Part shown: positions 1-11,367 of the stretch, piece after piece
How the letters are laid out: the number at the start of each line of letters is the position of its first letter
How positions within the stretch are numbered: the stretch's first letter is position 1
Source of the DNA: Tubiluchus corallicola
Lineage: Eukaryota; Priapulida; Priapulimorpha; Priapulimorphida; Tubiluchidae
Assembly (NCBI GenBank): GCA_030141605.1
Contig: JAQGDQ010000891.1
Location: 19,271 to 83,270 of the forward strand
Reading direction: 5' to 3'
DNA length: 64,000 nt
The notes under the pieces: generated by a model
Databases searched by the model: none
What the model was told of the DNA's origin: nothing
Seen by the model: the letters and a program-made list of their open reading frames with translations, nothing else
Program-made: the position numbers and the translations under genes

Positions 1-235
1 TGCACAATAGCTATTGAAACAGTATTTTGTTCTTTTAATTACCGAGAGAGGTCGCGTTTCCAGTTTATACAGTTGCACCACGAGGCTCAGAGCGGTTCCT
101 AGCTAGGGTACAGGGGGTATACTGTTAGGCCAGGACATGCGTATTCAGTAGACGATATGGAGTTACTGGAAAGGTTGAATTGACAACTTTAGGTTCCTTT
201 TCCACAACCGGTGTTTATGTAACCTCTTTCGATGA

Positions 236-266
<31 letters not shown>

Positions 267-567
267 GTGATGATAAGTCTTTATCAGGTTCTTTTTGCTA
301 GCAAAAATTCCTGTACGAAGAGTGTACGAATTCTACAATATTACGTGTTATGCATTCTGTAATTAGCTTTTTAATGGCGCGTCTAACATTATTTACAGTG
401 ATGTTAAACAAGAAGAGCGCTAAAATCAAGGTTATTAATGAAGCAAGTTTCCTGTCTAGTAACGTAAAGATGCAGTCCACAAGAAGTTACAACCAATAAT
501 CTTAAAAACTACACAAATTTAAACCCTATTTTACTCACATTTAGCAGCAAGATCTTAAAATAAAACG
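1..567. other. No gene recognised
   Basis: AT-rich DNA with no coding exon that I can support. The only distinct feature is a short ATG/GAT trinucleotide run at about 231-274, which creates a spurious poly-methionine reading frame. Confidence 0.5.
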
Positions 568-833
568 GTCAATGAGAGAAATTGCTGCAAATAGTATGGC
601 GAATGAAACCACCCGCTTACCAAGCAGGTTTGGTGCTGCTTAACTATTGTAGCGAAGCACACTATCATCACGGCTTAATCATTTAGCTATCTCGCCCAGG
701 GTCAATGAGAGAAATTGCTGGAAATAGTATGGCGAATGAAACCACCCGCTTACCAAGCAGGTTTGGTGCTGCTTAACTATTGTAGCGAAGCACACTATCA
801 TCACGGCTTAATCACGTAGCTATCTCGCCCATG
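568..833. repeat. Tandem duplication, 133-bp unit, two copies
   Basis: Two head-to-tail copies, 568-700 and 701-833, nearly identical (for example CTGCAAATAG against CTGGAAATAG, and ATTTAGC against ACGTAGC). On the minus strand each unit can form a stem of CCTGCTT with AAGCGGG closed by a three-base loop. No coding potential is seen. It could be a recent segmental duplication or a two-copy small-RNA unit. I see no poly-T terminator, snoRNA D box or other element that would decide. Confidence 0.75.
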
Positions 834-1686
834 ATTCGTTCAACGTCTGCACGATTTCTACACATTCAGAACGTTTTCAAAATTCTCCATTGTGCTGGCA
901 CATCCGAAAATTTGTCGTCGCCAAACGCTGTCAATATTCATTCTCGAATTTCAGACAAGTTAAAAGATACGAAGAGTTTTTATTAGCAGACGAATGTCGT
1001 GATGCCGTTTTAGAAAGTCAAATGACGCGCGGAGAGAGGAGGCAATAATCATTAAAAATTAACGATTGAATTTTACTGCATGACAAAGTAAAAGCAAAAT
1101 CAGTCGCTGAAGAAATGCATGATTTCATTTATCAGTAGCGTTGAAAAACTGTTGCAATTTTACTGCCAGCATTGCAGAGTGACAAAATTACATTATCTAG
1201 CAGAACATGTAACAGCCGTAATAGCTTAGAGAAGTGAATACACTTTACAGGAAGGAAATAGAACATTTGGGGAGTGGAGTTACTAGAATCGTAAAGTGTA
1301 ACACGATAAAGAAAACTGTGGCGATACATAAGGGTGTTTCCACGAAACGGCTTTTTTTCCCTAACTACAGAAGAACAATGTTGGAAGCCATGTTAATAGA
1401 ACTCTGATGAAATCCATGGGGTCAAATTTTCTGATTCCTTGTTAGATATTTGAAGATGCAGAATGGTGTTCACAAATTGTGCATTTAAAGTCGTCTTGGG
1501 CGAACAAAATGAAGCCATACTTAATGGAAAACCTTCGGTCGCCAAAAACTGCGAAGCCAATTGCAGTTAGGCCAAAAACGCTAACGCTTGAAGCGGCTTC
1601 GGAACAAGTTTTCGTATTCGTACGGAGACGGATAAGTACATTCGAAAGTATCACTGCAGGCAATAGAAACCATATTGGACAATCAT
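834..1686. other. No gene recognised
   Basis: Reading frames on both strands are short and look like chance. From about 1690 this stretch runs into the inverted-repeat complex. Confidence 0.45.
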
Positions 1687-2905
1687 GAATAGATAGTGCT
1701 GGCATATTTTTGAACGGCAAAAATCTCTGTGCTAACTGTTGCAGGTACAAATGTTTTGGTTCATTACCCCTTCTCAAGGTAGTATACGCATTGGAAGCCA
1801 CAATATATTAGACTGTAGTTCAACAAGCTAGACTACCCCTTCTCAAGGTAGTATATGCATTGGAAGCCACAATATATTAGACTTTAGTTCAACAAGCTAG
1901 ACTACTTTTTCTACTCTGACATTGTATAGGTGGAACTTGTTATGTACTCACGTCTCTGTTACATTTAAAATTTGACTTAGAATTATACTGTTATCTTTTA
2001 CTGGCTTTTTCTCACAAAGTATACCACAAATAGACCCTATATTCAAAGAATTTATATAGTGCCCATAGTATCTAACAAAGTTAGTGTAATGTATACGCTC
2101 AAACCAAAGTTGCGTTCCCATATCTACGTTAGTTTATTCTGCAAAAAATACAAATTTTCTGTAGTCTACAATTACTACCTTTACAAAACTACTGAAATAA
2201 AAGTGCTAGAAAATAAGTGCTACAGATTACTACGTTACACTAAAAAGCTAAAATGCGTACATACATTGTTGGTTCAATATTGAGTCGAGATAAAGCCAGA
2301 ATGTCAGTAAAAGGTAGCAGCATAATTACAAGTTAAATTTTAAATGTAACAGAGACGTGTGTTCAGCTATACAATGTCAGAGTAGAAAAAGTAGTCTAGC
2401 ATGTTGAACTACAGTCTGTGGCTTCTAATGCATATACTACCTTGGGAAGGGGTAATGGCCCACAACATTTGTACCTGCAACATTATTGTTTTTTATCGTT
2501 CTATACTTCATTCAGTATTGGCACCTCATATTACTAGTTGAAGTGCTTGGTAATCATTGTTTTATTACAATGCGTACGTGATTGTCTGCATAGCTAACAC
2601 AATGGCGCCTTCAGACTAAGTAATTCGCCTCGCTAGCGAGTTCAAACAAGAGAACAAAACTTGTGAGTTACTCTCCGACAGTAAGCGCCAAAGTCACTCT
2701 CATGTTTATGTTTCCATATTTTCACTGCAAGAAGTGTCGAGAGTAACTCGGCGATGCGTTCACACTAGACTGTATATCAACTCACAACAACTGCTCTAAA
2801 GTATACCGCAAATAGACCCTATACAAAGAACTCATATAGTGCCCATAGTATCTAACAAAGTTAGCACAGAGATTTTTGCTGTTCAAAAATATGCCAGCAA
2901 TATCT
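1687..2905. repeat. Nested direct and inverted repeat complex
   Basis: A 69-bp unit is tandemly duplicated at 1765-1833 and 1834-1902. The left arm, about 1687-1990, reappears inverted at about 2285-2480 (shared marks: GTTGCAGGTACAAATG on the left, CATTTGTACCTGCAAC on the right) and at 2858-2905 (GCACAGAGATTTTTGCTGTT against its complement near 1715). A 65-bp block at about 2018-2085 recurs in direct orientation at about 2801-2866. The right arm is interrupted between about 2482 and 2857 by DNA related to the Harbinger-like repeat. This looks like an old foldback element broken by a later insertion. Confidence 0.65.
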
Positions 2906-2990
2906 ATTCTTGCGGACAGTAACTCGTAAACCGGTTCACATTTGCGAGTTTGCTGTCGGAGAGAGAGAAGTATTGGGACAGAACGATGCC
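2604..2990. mobile_element. Diverged relative of the Harbinger-like repeat at 24.1 kb
   Basis: Shares scattered blocks with 24130-24914: a GGCGCCTTCAGAC-type start, 'aacaaaacttg' followed by 'tctccgac' and 'taagc', 'gagagtaact' then 'cgatgc' and 'ttcacactagac', and the closing 'tttgctgtc' block near 2950. Here the tandem array is essentially absent: only about one 'acagtaactcg' unit is present at 2916-2930, against about twelve in the other copy. The boundaries are approximate. Confidence 0.5.
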
Positions 2991-3447
2991 AATTAAGTAC
3001 CTCAGCGTTCCAAGAAATGGGAGAACAGAATGTCCCAATAACAAAAGGGCAGACTATCACACTTTATAGTAATAGTATTTGCGCGCTCTCGATTAGTATA
3101 TCACTGGTAAATGTAGCACGTATCTGATTCATAAGGATGACAAGATTTAGTTTAATTAAGCTGACAGCTGCGTGATAATTTTCGTGTTACTTGAGCCGTT
3201 TATTAAAATGAACTAGCTCATTTCTCGAATGACGGGAAATGGATGATGGTGTCGTTTACTGCATATAATAATAATTATAGCGGTCAATAATATAATTAGC
3301 AAGACAAAAGGTATTTAGACCTGCCAATGTTATTGGAACTGTAAACTGATCTACACGAAGAACCAAGCAGTGGCAAAAACGCAAGAAATTCTCTTATTAG
3401 TGTGAAAATAACGAATTCTAATGCAACAAGAATATTGTTCTTCCTAC

Positions 3448-4084
3448 CTTTTGTCAAATTGAAGTTGTCCAAGTTACTGGCGTGCTGTTTTAGTGTCCAA
3501 AACCACTCCGAGTCATTTCCCAGATAATCGTACTGTACAGACAAGTCTTTGACCATAATCATGGAGCTGTCGTTTCTTTCTCTGTGGGCATAAGGGCAGA
3601 AGAGGCGGTAATCTTTGTACACTCTGTAATCGTGACAGTTTCCAGCCGCAAAGATTGCCTGATCCAGTTCCACCATGGTACGCACAAGAGAGTACAGCAG
3701 CTCCTCGGAATCGGTAACCTCCGGAGAATACTTCCATACCCGCGTGAGAAAGTTGGCTCTATTGACGGCGACAAGTGCCTGATGTTTGAACCGCCCCACC
3801 CCGTACTGGTCAACCACCCCCTCTCCCAGGTTGACCTGAGTGCCTGCTGTACAGTTTTCGATATTGCGTTCGAGTTCTTCGACAATTTGCAGGAATTTTC
3901 CAACTAAATCGGCCGCGCTAGGTGTGGGATGCGGAGTAGGGCCATCCTCACTACTTTCCAAACCGTCCGTCGCTGTTGTATTCAACGAACTTCCTTCGTC
4001 CGCTGAAGTTGTTTCACAATTTGCACTTTGCACTAACAAACAGCTGATTAAACTGATTGAAAAATAAACAAAAACTGGCTTCAT
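3448..4084 (-). CDS. 5' coding exon of GPR158/Smog-like receptor ectodomain (partial gene)
   Basis: A 637-nt exon (212 codons plus one base). I start at the ATG ending at 4084 because it opens a signal peptide (MKPVFVYFSISLISCLLVQS, mature region from about residue 23); an in-frame upstream ATG at 4162 would bury it. A Thr/Ser/Pro-rich linker (24-57) precedes a globular domain with VNRANFL (108-113), YSLVR (131-135), CPYAHR (163-168), VKDLS (178-182) and SEWFW (192-196), and several N-glycosylation sequons. The order NRA-NFL, LVR, KDLS, SEWF resembles the Cache-type ectodomain of the class C orphan receptors GPR158/GPR179 and Drosophila Smog. The exon ends AAAG|GTAGGA in phase 1. No seven-helix exons are seen at lower coordinates, so they should lie outside the window. 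The family assignment is from memory of motif order. Confidence 0.6.
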
Positions 4085-4361
4085 CGTGTTTGAAAAACTA
4101 GAATTTTCAGCTTCAATCAAACTACAAAACATATGCGTTACCCATTGCAAACTTTTCAACAATTTTAATCTTGAAAACGTGTTTTTTTATCCACGTATCG
4201 TCACAGTCGAAGCAACAAATTCACTTATTGTTTCTCATTATCATGTTTATTTGCTGCTCTGACATCCGCGCTGATCAGGCCTGGTTTACACCAGTCAGTC
4301 AGTCAGTCGAAGCTGTTGCTTCATCGCTACCCGGTGGCCCCGTGAAGCCTTACAGCTCGTG

Positions 4362-4369
4362 TGACGTCA
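4362..4369. promoter_or_regulatory. CRE palindrome TGACGTCA upstream of the GPR158-like exon
   Basis: A perfect TGACGTCA (CREB/ATF site) lies 278 bp upstream of the chosen start at 4084, in a locally GC-richer stretch (about 4310-4385). A regulatory role is inferred from position only. Confidence 0.3.
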
Positions 4370-4746
4370 TTAGTGCAACAGCCAATATGCGTGAAGATAA
4401 TGAAATTTCGCTCCGCTGCAGTAATTTGCACAATAGATTAGCAGAGGATGATAATATTATTATATATATAAGAAAGTTTTGCCTGTGCAGTGAAAGATAC
4501 TAGAAGAGTTGAACCATTATTTAAACGAATATAATTATTTACACACACGGGTGCATGTGCAACCTTTTATTCTGTTTCCAGTAAGAAGCCCAGCAACTTC
4601 ATGGGAGGCTCAAGATTATTTTCACGCCTGTTTTTCTTCGTGTGTGAAGTCTACATAATAATACTATTATTACAATGTCTATGTCACTGCCTCAAACATG
4701 TTTGCATATGTTTCTTGAAAAAACACGTGATATGATAATAGACTAG

Positions 4747-4860
4747 GAGGGCCTATTTCAAGGGGGGGGGGGAGTGGGGATAGTTCCCCGAGGCCTCACC
4801 CTGTAGGGGGGTAGGTAACATTTTTTTGCTTTATGCGAACATACTGCCTCCTTTCTCTCG

Positions 4861-4900
<40 letters not shown>

Positions 4901-5149
4901 CCGCACGCGCGCCGTTTGCCAGTATTGACAAGTATTAAGAACTGGTCTTGAGAATAAAGCAGTTTTTCTTTCAATTGTTCTTTCCTTTAACAACTGTATA
5001 ACTCCATATTTTCTCTTCGAAAATGCTTCTCCGACGTTCTAGCAGTTCAAAAATTTTCTGGGTGCCAACCATGGTAGCGCTCGCTCCCATCCGATGGGGC
5101 CTCGCACGCCCCACTTCCCTGGGCCTCGCCTAGGCTGAAATAGGCCCTG
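4747..5149. mobile_element. hAT-type MITE, family G
   Basis: Ends GAGGGCCTATTTC and GAAATAGGCCCTG, inverted terminal repeats with the first base mutated. Flanked by tagactag (4739-4746) and tggactag (5150-5157), an 8-bp target duplication matching 7 of 8. It contains a CT dinucleotide run at about 4862-4899. The second copy is at 21046-21470 in inverted orientation. No coding capacity. Confidence 0.8.
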
Positions 5150-6186
5150 TGGACTAGCGAAGTTCAAAATGAGTTGATTGGGTTAGACAGATGAAATCAT
5201 ATCGAAATGTAATCAGAAAATATCCGCTGGTTTGAAATGTTGCTATAGTTTCCGACATATTCAACAGTCCTAAGACTCTCACTCAGACGTATTTACATTC
5301 TTGACACAATAAATATCGCTGTGAAATTTGCAAAGAAGATTCGCAACTTATGTTACAGAGACGCAATTATGATAGAGAAATTCACTGACTTTAGTACTAA
5401 TATGACAACCTGTCCACTACGAGCACCACGAGCAGCTAGTTTGACTCGCTGAATTAACAGTTTCACAAGTATTTTGTATGGATCTTGATGATTTTAATAA
5501 TGCAGAATTTTATATCCTAATTTAATTATGGTTAGATACGCACGTTGCATTGCAGAACATTGACATGGAATTAAATAAGGCTGCATTTTGAATGAAAACA
5601 TAGCTTCATTTTTTAATACCCGGGGCTATTATTTCACTCAAATTGTTCATTATATTTGTGTTGTAACCACATTAAGGTGAGTTATGAACTATCGCTGTAC
5701 AACAGCCAGCTACGTCTTCATGCTAAAACTGCGCCGTACCTCCATCTATTGGCAACGAGAAGAATTATTTGTTCGTTGCCGTTCATCGATGGATAAAATT
5801 CATAATTCTTACTAATAATCACATGCTTCATTTATCACTTGGAATTAAATTGAATTCAGACTGTGCATTATGTTTAATAAAATCATAAAAAAATGGAAAT
5901 CTTAATTGTTAATGTGAACATTTAATAATTTTTGTTACAATTCTGCATCTCTTTACACGCATTGCAGCCGAGAGGCTTAACATCTGGAATAAAGAAACAC
6001 TGAACCTGTTCGGTAAATGGATAACCATCCGGAAAACGCCTTTGCACAGTTTCATCTGCCCTACAGCTCCCGATCTTTTACCTCGTTTAGTTGAGGGAGG
6101 ATGCATGCACCTTCAGAACATGGCACTCAGTTCGGCTCCTCCTACAAGATTATCCTTAATGCGATCGGTTCAGCTCCCGCCACAAT
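5150..6186. other. Intergenic; GC-richer island 5960-6180 of unknown origin
   Basis: 5150-5950 is featureless AT-rich DNA. The stretch 5960-6180 is clearly richer in G+C and is open on both strands (65 codons on minus, 5909-6106; an uninterrupted plus frame through AERLNIWNKETLNLFGKW). It could be an old LINE or exon fragment. I recognise no family and do not call a gene. Confidence 0.4.
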
Positions 6187-6210
6187 ATATTATTATTATT
6201 ATTATTATTA

Positions 6211-6284
<74 letters not shown>

Positions 6285-6370
6285 TTAGCCTAAGCCAGGC
6301 CTGGGGAAGTGGGGCGCGTGAGGCCCCTTCGGGAGGGGGGGGGGGGGCAAAGCGCCAGTGGGCCTATAAC
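6187..6370. repeat. (ATT)n microsatellite with family G MITE fragment
   Basis: About 97 bp of ATT repeats (6187-6284), followed at 6285-6370 by a fragment sharing 'gcctggggaagtggggcg' and a terminal 'gggcctat' with the family G hAT elements at 4747 and 21046. It is a truncated or internally deleted copy. Confidence 0.6.
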
Positions 6371-7110
6371 GCTACAGTGTATTAGTGTTAGTACTGCTTA
6401 TAATAAAGATTTAATTATTACGAATGACATTAAATTGATATGCTTATAACGTGATAATACAATTCATACACAGTAATAATAAGTTCATAATAAAAAAATC
6501 AAACAAGAACTGAAAATAAAAATCTGACAACGGAAACATAAGAACAATGGCAACTTCATAACATAAGCATAATTCTTAGACAGTCAAAAATAAATTATCA
6601 TGTAAATAATAGAACTGAGAATCAGGTTTATCTATATATTGATATATTGAAGTATATTAAATTGGGCGTTAATTTTCATGCACAGGCATACAGAAGTTAC
6701 AATTTACATAAGAAAAAGCCTCATCATGTGGGGAAAAACAACCGGAATAAACAATAACATTGTAAACAATATTGTAAGTTGTGTGTTATTGTCGTGCATA
6801 AGCAAGCAAATGTATAATGGAGTCATTAAAAAATTACAAAGCGATTTTTGATGATCTGAGGTAAAATAAATAAGCAGATAGTTAAAGCACAAAAAATTAC
6901 CTCTATGACTGCATGAGGAGATTGACAATTGGAGTCCAGACTTTGAAAATGATTTACAGAAGTTAGATAATAAACAATTAAGTATGGAAGTTAATTGAAC
7001 CTGGTATAACAATAACTGCTCTTGCACGCAGTTAGACTATTTATTATGGTGGCATGATCAAGCGGTCAAGCGGTCAAGTGACCGACCTGGTCCGGTCACC
7101 TTCACATAAA
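6371..7110. other. No gene recognised
   Basis: AT-rich, with no splice-bounded open frame or repeat related to others in the window. At 7060-7100 there is a short 'caagcggtcaag' repetition. Confidence 0.45.
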
Positions 7111-7179
7111 TCCTAATGTTGTTTCAATGTGTTCAATTCCAAAAATGTCCACTGGGACATCGGACATTGGACTTTAACG

Positions 7180-7772
7180 CAAAACTGGACACTGGAGAGT
7201 TTATTAAAGAGCCACTAAAAATTCAAGTTATTTACCTACAAATAGAATTTCTCCACCACTTTAAAAAGAAATTAAAAGAATATCAGTATAACAGGTTTCA
7301 ACTTCCACATTGTGCATCTGATACTAATTACACAGGCTCAACTTTCATCTACCCCCGCCCCTGACTCCATAAAACGATTAAAAATGAAAATTTTTAAAAA
7401 AATTATGTAATGAAATACGTGTTATGTTAGTTTTGTAATGTCAAATGTATAAATAGTGTAAAAGTAATGAGTGAAATTTATGTAATGTAAAGCATGTTTC
7501 TGTTAATTGTGTCATGTCAAATGTATATATAGTGTAAAATATGTCATGTAAAATTTAATGTACTTTTGTAATATTGTTTTGTAAAAATATTTTAATATGG
7601 TGTTTGTAAATATGTTCATTTATTGTATATAATTAGGCCTTAGTTTTGCACTTTAGTTTTTTTAGTCTGCACTGGACGCATTTGTCTTGAACAGTGTTGT
7701 TATTTTAACATTACGCTGAGGCTTACTCAATTTTATTATAATGAGTGAACCATTTTAATGACAAATAAAGAA

Positions 7773-7819
<47 letters not shown>
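7180..7819 (+). mobile_element. LINE 3' end ending in (TA)n
   Basis: The frame near 7245-7360 reads HHFKKKLKEYQYNRFQ and stops after YPRP, resembling the extreme C terminus of LINE reverse transcriptases (FKxxLK). The following 400 bp of AT-rich 3' UTR ends in 'aatgacaaataaagaatta' and then a TA run (about 7770-7819). It shares this layout and the 'cgcatttg' and 'aatggcaaataaag'-type endings with the copy at 8090-8600, so both belong to one LINE family. Confidence 0.6.
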
Positions 7820-7824
<5 letters not shown>

Positions 7825-8089
7825 TATTAATGTGCAAAATAGCGTAACTACTAATAATGTTTAGGGTTTCAAAATTTTATAAAATTAGTATTGATATGAA
7901 AGAAGTTAGAGTATTTTTAAAGTGAAATGAAAACCAATATGAACCTATTTCCTTGTTCAGCGTATTTATCATTAACTTTATATAAATAAACAAAGCGCAC
8001 AACACGACTATTAAAGTGAAAATATAGGAGTGCACACGCAATTATAGGTTCAACCATTCCAGAATAACAGATTTACCTTTTTTCCAAAT

Positions 8090-8558
8090 CTTATCGTTAA
8101 TTCCAGAACAAGCAATCTAAAACAAATTAGGACAAATACCCACTACGGAACGAACTCTATAATCAAACAAGCAATTCTACTTTGGAATTCTCTATCATTA
8201 CAGGTTAAACAAATCAAGTCCCTATCAGCATTTAAAACAAAATTAAAATCACTAATATTAACCAGATATGAAATACCATCACACCAGTACGACAACATAC
8301 ACACTAATTCAGAATTTATATATCCACGGCCATATTAATTAAATCATAATTTTTCATTTTTTTGTGCATAGTTGTAAATATGTTTGATTTTATTCGTCGT
8401 TACTTTCCATTACAGCACAGTAGTTTAGATGGCACTGACGCATTTGCCTTTAGCAGTGTAAGTTTTTATTAACTAACACTGATTGATCATCTCTGTAAAG
8501 TTTTTATCAGTGATTATCATTGTATTTTAATGGCAAATAAAGATTATTAAATATATAA

Positions 8559-8600
<42 letters not shown>
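8090..8600 (+). mobile_element. LINE 3' end, second copy, ending in (TA)n
   Basis: A plus-strand frame at about 8130-8335 reads RTNTHYGTNSIIKQAILLWN then SLSLQVKQIKSLSAFKTKLK and stops after YPRPY. The 'LWNSL...LSAFKTKLK' pattern is the typical C-terminal tail of LINE reverse transcriptases. The 3' UTR has 'aatggcaaataaagattatt' followed by a TA run at about 8562-8600. Truncated at 5'. Confidence 0.75.
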
Positions 8601-8605
<5 letters not shown>

Positions 8606-8703
8606 CTGTGCTTTACTGGGTATTAATATGTAAGCCTGTAACTAGTGTTCTCTTCCTAAAGCCTAGATCAACCCAAATCTGTGTCCACGTATGTATCTAC
8701 GGA

Positions 8704-10365
8704 TCAAATTGGCATAAATATCGATGAATAGCATTGCTGAAGTTTCAAAAGAACTTTTACAACAATAGCACTGTTTTGATAAACAAACCCTTCACGCAGA
8801 GCAATATGGCGCACCGAATGTAGCAATTTCGACAAAGTCCAACACTTTGTGGGTCCATCGTTAAGAACAGATTCAACTGTCTTACTCTCGGTATCGTTAA
8901 CAATAAACATCCTTGAACCTGAATACAATTTCACATTTTCGTCATGGAGTTTCTCATCTGGCATGACGCAGAATGTCAACCACAAGTCTTCATGTTTGTA
9001 CAGTATCAGCTTGTAAATTCTGCCGGCTGCAGAAATTCCACGTTTGTTGTAAAATTCTCTGTGAAAACTGACGGGAATTTCGGACAATTCGGTCAGTGGG
9101 AGCTCAAACACCACAACGTCTTCTGTAACGTTTGCAGACATGATGGTTTCCAAAGGAACGAGCTCATCGTCCAGTACAAACGGCAACTGGGTTTTTGACG
9201 TTTCCACAGAGAGTGATGGAGTTCTAACTTTAAGAGAAACATGTAGAGTAATTTCACTAATATTTTGACAAAGCTTGGAGACATATTGCTCTGACAGTAT
9301 GGTGCAAGTTGACCACTCATTAGAAGCGTCCCTTTCGAGTTTTTCGCTTACCAAATGCTTAAAATGTTTGTTTCTTACATCAATCCAAGACTCGTTATTA
9401 ACGATAATTAGATCCTCATCAACAAGAAGCACTGCTACTGATAATACTAACTGTTTCTCCGTTAAATATAACATTAGACGACAGTTGGCTTTTTTGGACT
9501 GAATCACTTGGTTTTCATTCCAATTAATAACACATTTCTGATGTTCATAGTACATTAAATTTGTCTCTTTGAAGACCCTACTTGCAGCTTCAGCTTGCAT
9601 GTTAAACGTCACATTTGTTCTGCCAACTCGCAACCTGGCGGATCTGTTAAATTCAGACATTTCAGGCGTTCTGTATATTGCAGTCATGTAATCCTGCATT
9701 CGCAAGTCAGATGAAATTACCTGTTCCTCTAACATGGCAAACCTGATGTTGTCATGAACTGATTTCAATGCGTGATACATGTTCAAAGAGCTTGGATTCA
9801 TGTTCTCTTGCTGACATTGTCTTTCAGCCCAAGATAAAACTCTGTCGAATAGCACAGATTCATTCACATTTAGCGCCTTTTCTCCGGTAACCATGGCAAC
9901 CGTACGGGAGCTCAATTTTAGGAACTTTTCAGATGTAACAAATTCGTGCGCAAACTCTGCTATTAGTTCTAAACACGCATGTTTTAGATCCGCGTATGCG
10001 TACCCATACAACTCCAACGCTGCAATGATATCATATACGTTATGCATGCTCATTACAGATTTGAGATAAGAAATGATTTCATTTTCTAGACACGGTAGAT
10101 TGTACTTAACAGCCAGGTAAAGCAGCGGAAGTGCAGTTTCCCCAGAGGGCACCACCTCGCCTGTATGCAGAAACTTGATCATCTCGCTAAAGGATTCAGC
10201 ATCCACATCAGATATGTGCACAACACTAGTAGGTTCACATGCAAGAGGTCCAGAAAACATGGCCAAAAAAACATCGCCACTGTTTAGCATCACGTGGAGT
10301 TTAGCTTTAATTTTTGTATCGCCCACTGAGAAAGAAACCTCTGATTCAATCTCACTTTCCTGCAT
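8704..10365 (-). CDS. BTB/POZ-BACK domain protein, intronless
   Basis: One uninterrupted 553-codon frame. Residues about 8-105 form a BTB/POZ domain (SFSVGDTKIKAKLHV, then FLAMFSGPL, then a TGEV turn and AVKYNLPCL), which normally dimerises and recruits CUL3. Residues about 110-220 form a BACK helical domain (ALELYGYAYADLKHACLELI, ESVLFDRVLSWAE). The ~330-residue C-terminal part is beta-rich with no Kelch repeats that I can see, and ends YSSIFMPI; it may be a diverged PHR-like or MATH-like substrate module, but this is not established. I use the first ATG, only seven codons before the BTB core. The layout suggests a CUL3 substrate adaptor. The lack of introns, unlike nearby lipin and SDR, could mean retrocopy origin. 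A TATATAA-like sequence lies about 40 bp upstream on the minus strand. Confidence 0.9.
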   Translation of the reverse strand: MQESEIESEVSFSVGDTKIKAKLHVMLNSGDVFLAMFSGPLACEPTSVVHISDVDAESFSEMIKFLHTGEVVPSGETALPLLYLAVKYNLPCLENEIISYLKSVMSMHNVYDIIAALELYGYAYADLKHACLELIAEFAHEFVTSEKFLKLSSRTVAMVTGEKALNVNESVLFDRVLSWAERQCQQENMNPSSLNMYHALKSVHDNIRFAMLEEQVISSDLRMQDYMTAIYRTPEMSEFNRSARLRVGRTNVTFNMQAEAASRVFKETNLMYYEHQKCVINWNENQVIQSKKANCRLMLYLTEKQLVLSVAVLLVDEDLIIVNNESWIDVRNKHFKHLVSEKLERDASNEWSTCTILSEQYVSKLCQNISEITLHVSLKVRTPSLSVETSKTQLPFVLDDELVPLETIMSANVTEDVVVFELPLTELSEIPVSFHREFYNKRGISAAGRIYKLILYKHEDLWLTFCVMPDEKLHDENVKLYSGSRMFIVNDTESKTVESVLNDGPTKCWTLSKLLHSVRHIALREGFVYQNSAIVVKVLLKLQQCYSSIFMPI

Positions 10366-11367
10366 ATTCGAACGATTCGTCGTACTATTGTTTCCTTACA
10401 TTATATAAAATACATTATAATAAACACCAGGTAGGATATTAGTAGTCTCCTAATACACACTGGAGAAAGTATACAAAGGGGGTATATAATAATCATTGTC
10501 TTATCAGCAAAAAGGGGTTAATTAAACAGAGCTAATACCTACATCTTACTGTTACTAATCTTCGGTTTGCACGTGTCACATATTTTTGCGAACTTGCTAT
10601 GACCCTTGCAATAACAAAGAAAGAATTCCACCTGCACGCCTGCAAACGGCGGGTTTAAATACATAACTGAGTGCAAAATCCACAAAAAAACTGCAAATAG
10701 TACAGTAATTTATCGTAATTTAGTAAAAATTATAGGTAGGAACAATTTTTCTAGTAGTACTTAAATCTGCACATATATCTGTCTGCAATAATTCAAAATT
10801 ACAAGTTATGTGTTCAGTGGTTGCATAATTATACATACAGTTACGTGTAGATTTCAATACGATGCTTTTACCATGTCCTTTTACCAAAATGGACGTATAG
10901 TACAAGTCCACTTTTTGTGAGAAAATAATTGCTGAACACTGGCACTCGTTAAGAAACTTGGTCAGTCAAGTGTTTTTATCGTTACATCATACTCGATATA
11001 TTCGTTATATTCGATTTATAGACTTCATTGCTATATAGTACATATATATATACATTGATGTACATATATATAGTTCATTGACAGTAATATTTTCATTTAC
11101 AACATGTGGGATAAACAATATGGCATAGTTTTGATGTAGTGGTGCCTAAGGATTGATGGCTATTAATGTATTTTATAAGCTAATAAACCAGATGTTTGAT
11201 ACTGCCCAGCTACCATTAATAGTCTCTCTATTTGTCTTCAGAGAATTCCCAATATCAGATCAAGTTGTAATATAATAATCTGATAATAACACAAACGTCT
11301 AATCATTCACAAAAAAGTGCCATTTATATGCATACAGTAGGAGTATATACATACACTTAAACAAATG
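10366..11367. other. Intergenic between BTB protein and GPCR
   Basis: AT-rich, with a short 'tacatatatata' cluster at about 11038-11075. No exon, RNA gene or transposon end is recognised. Confidence 0.5.

Noticed and set aside
568-833. Spliced-leader RNA or C/D snoRNA gene in the 133-bp unit
   Set aside because: A GTGATGA C-box-like string and a GGTAAG exist on the minus strand, but there is no D box, Sm site or terminator in suitable positions.
3584-3907. Plus-strand frame of 107 codons and a 114-codon minus frame opposite the GPR158-like exon
   Set aside because: Shadows of the real minus-strand frame, which alone has a signal peptide, cysteines and a splice donor in phase.
4171-4503. Plus-strand frame of 110 codons upstream of the GPR158-like gene
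   Set aside because: No domain or clear conserved pattern; it overlaps the probable promoter region, and the hydrophobic start could be chance in AT-rich DNA.
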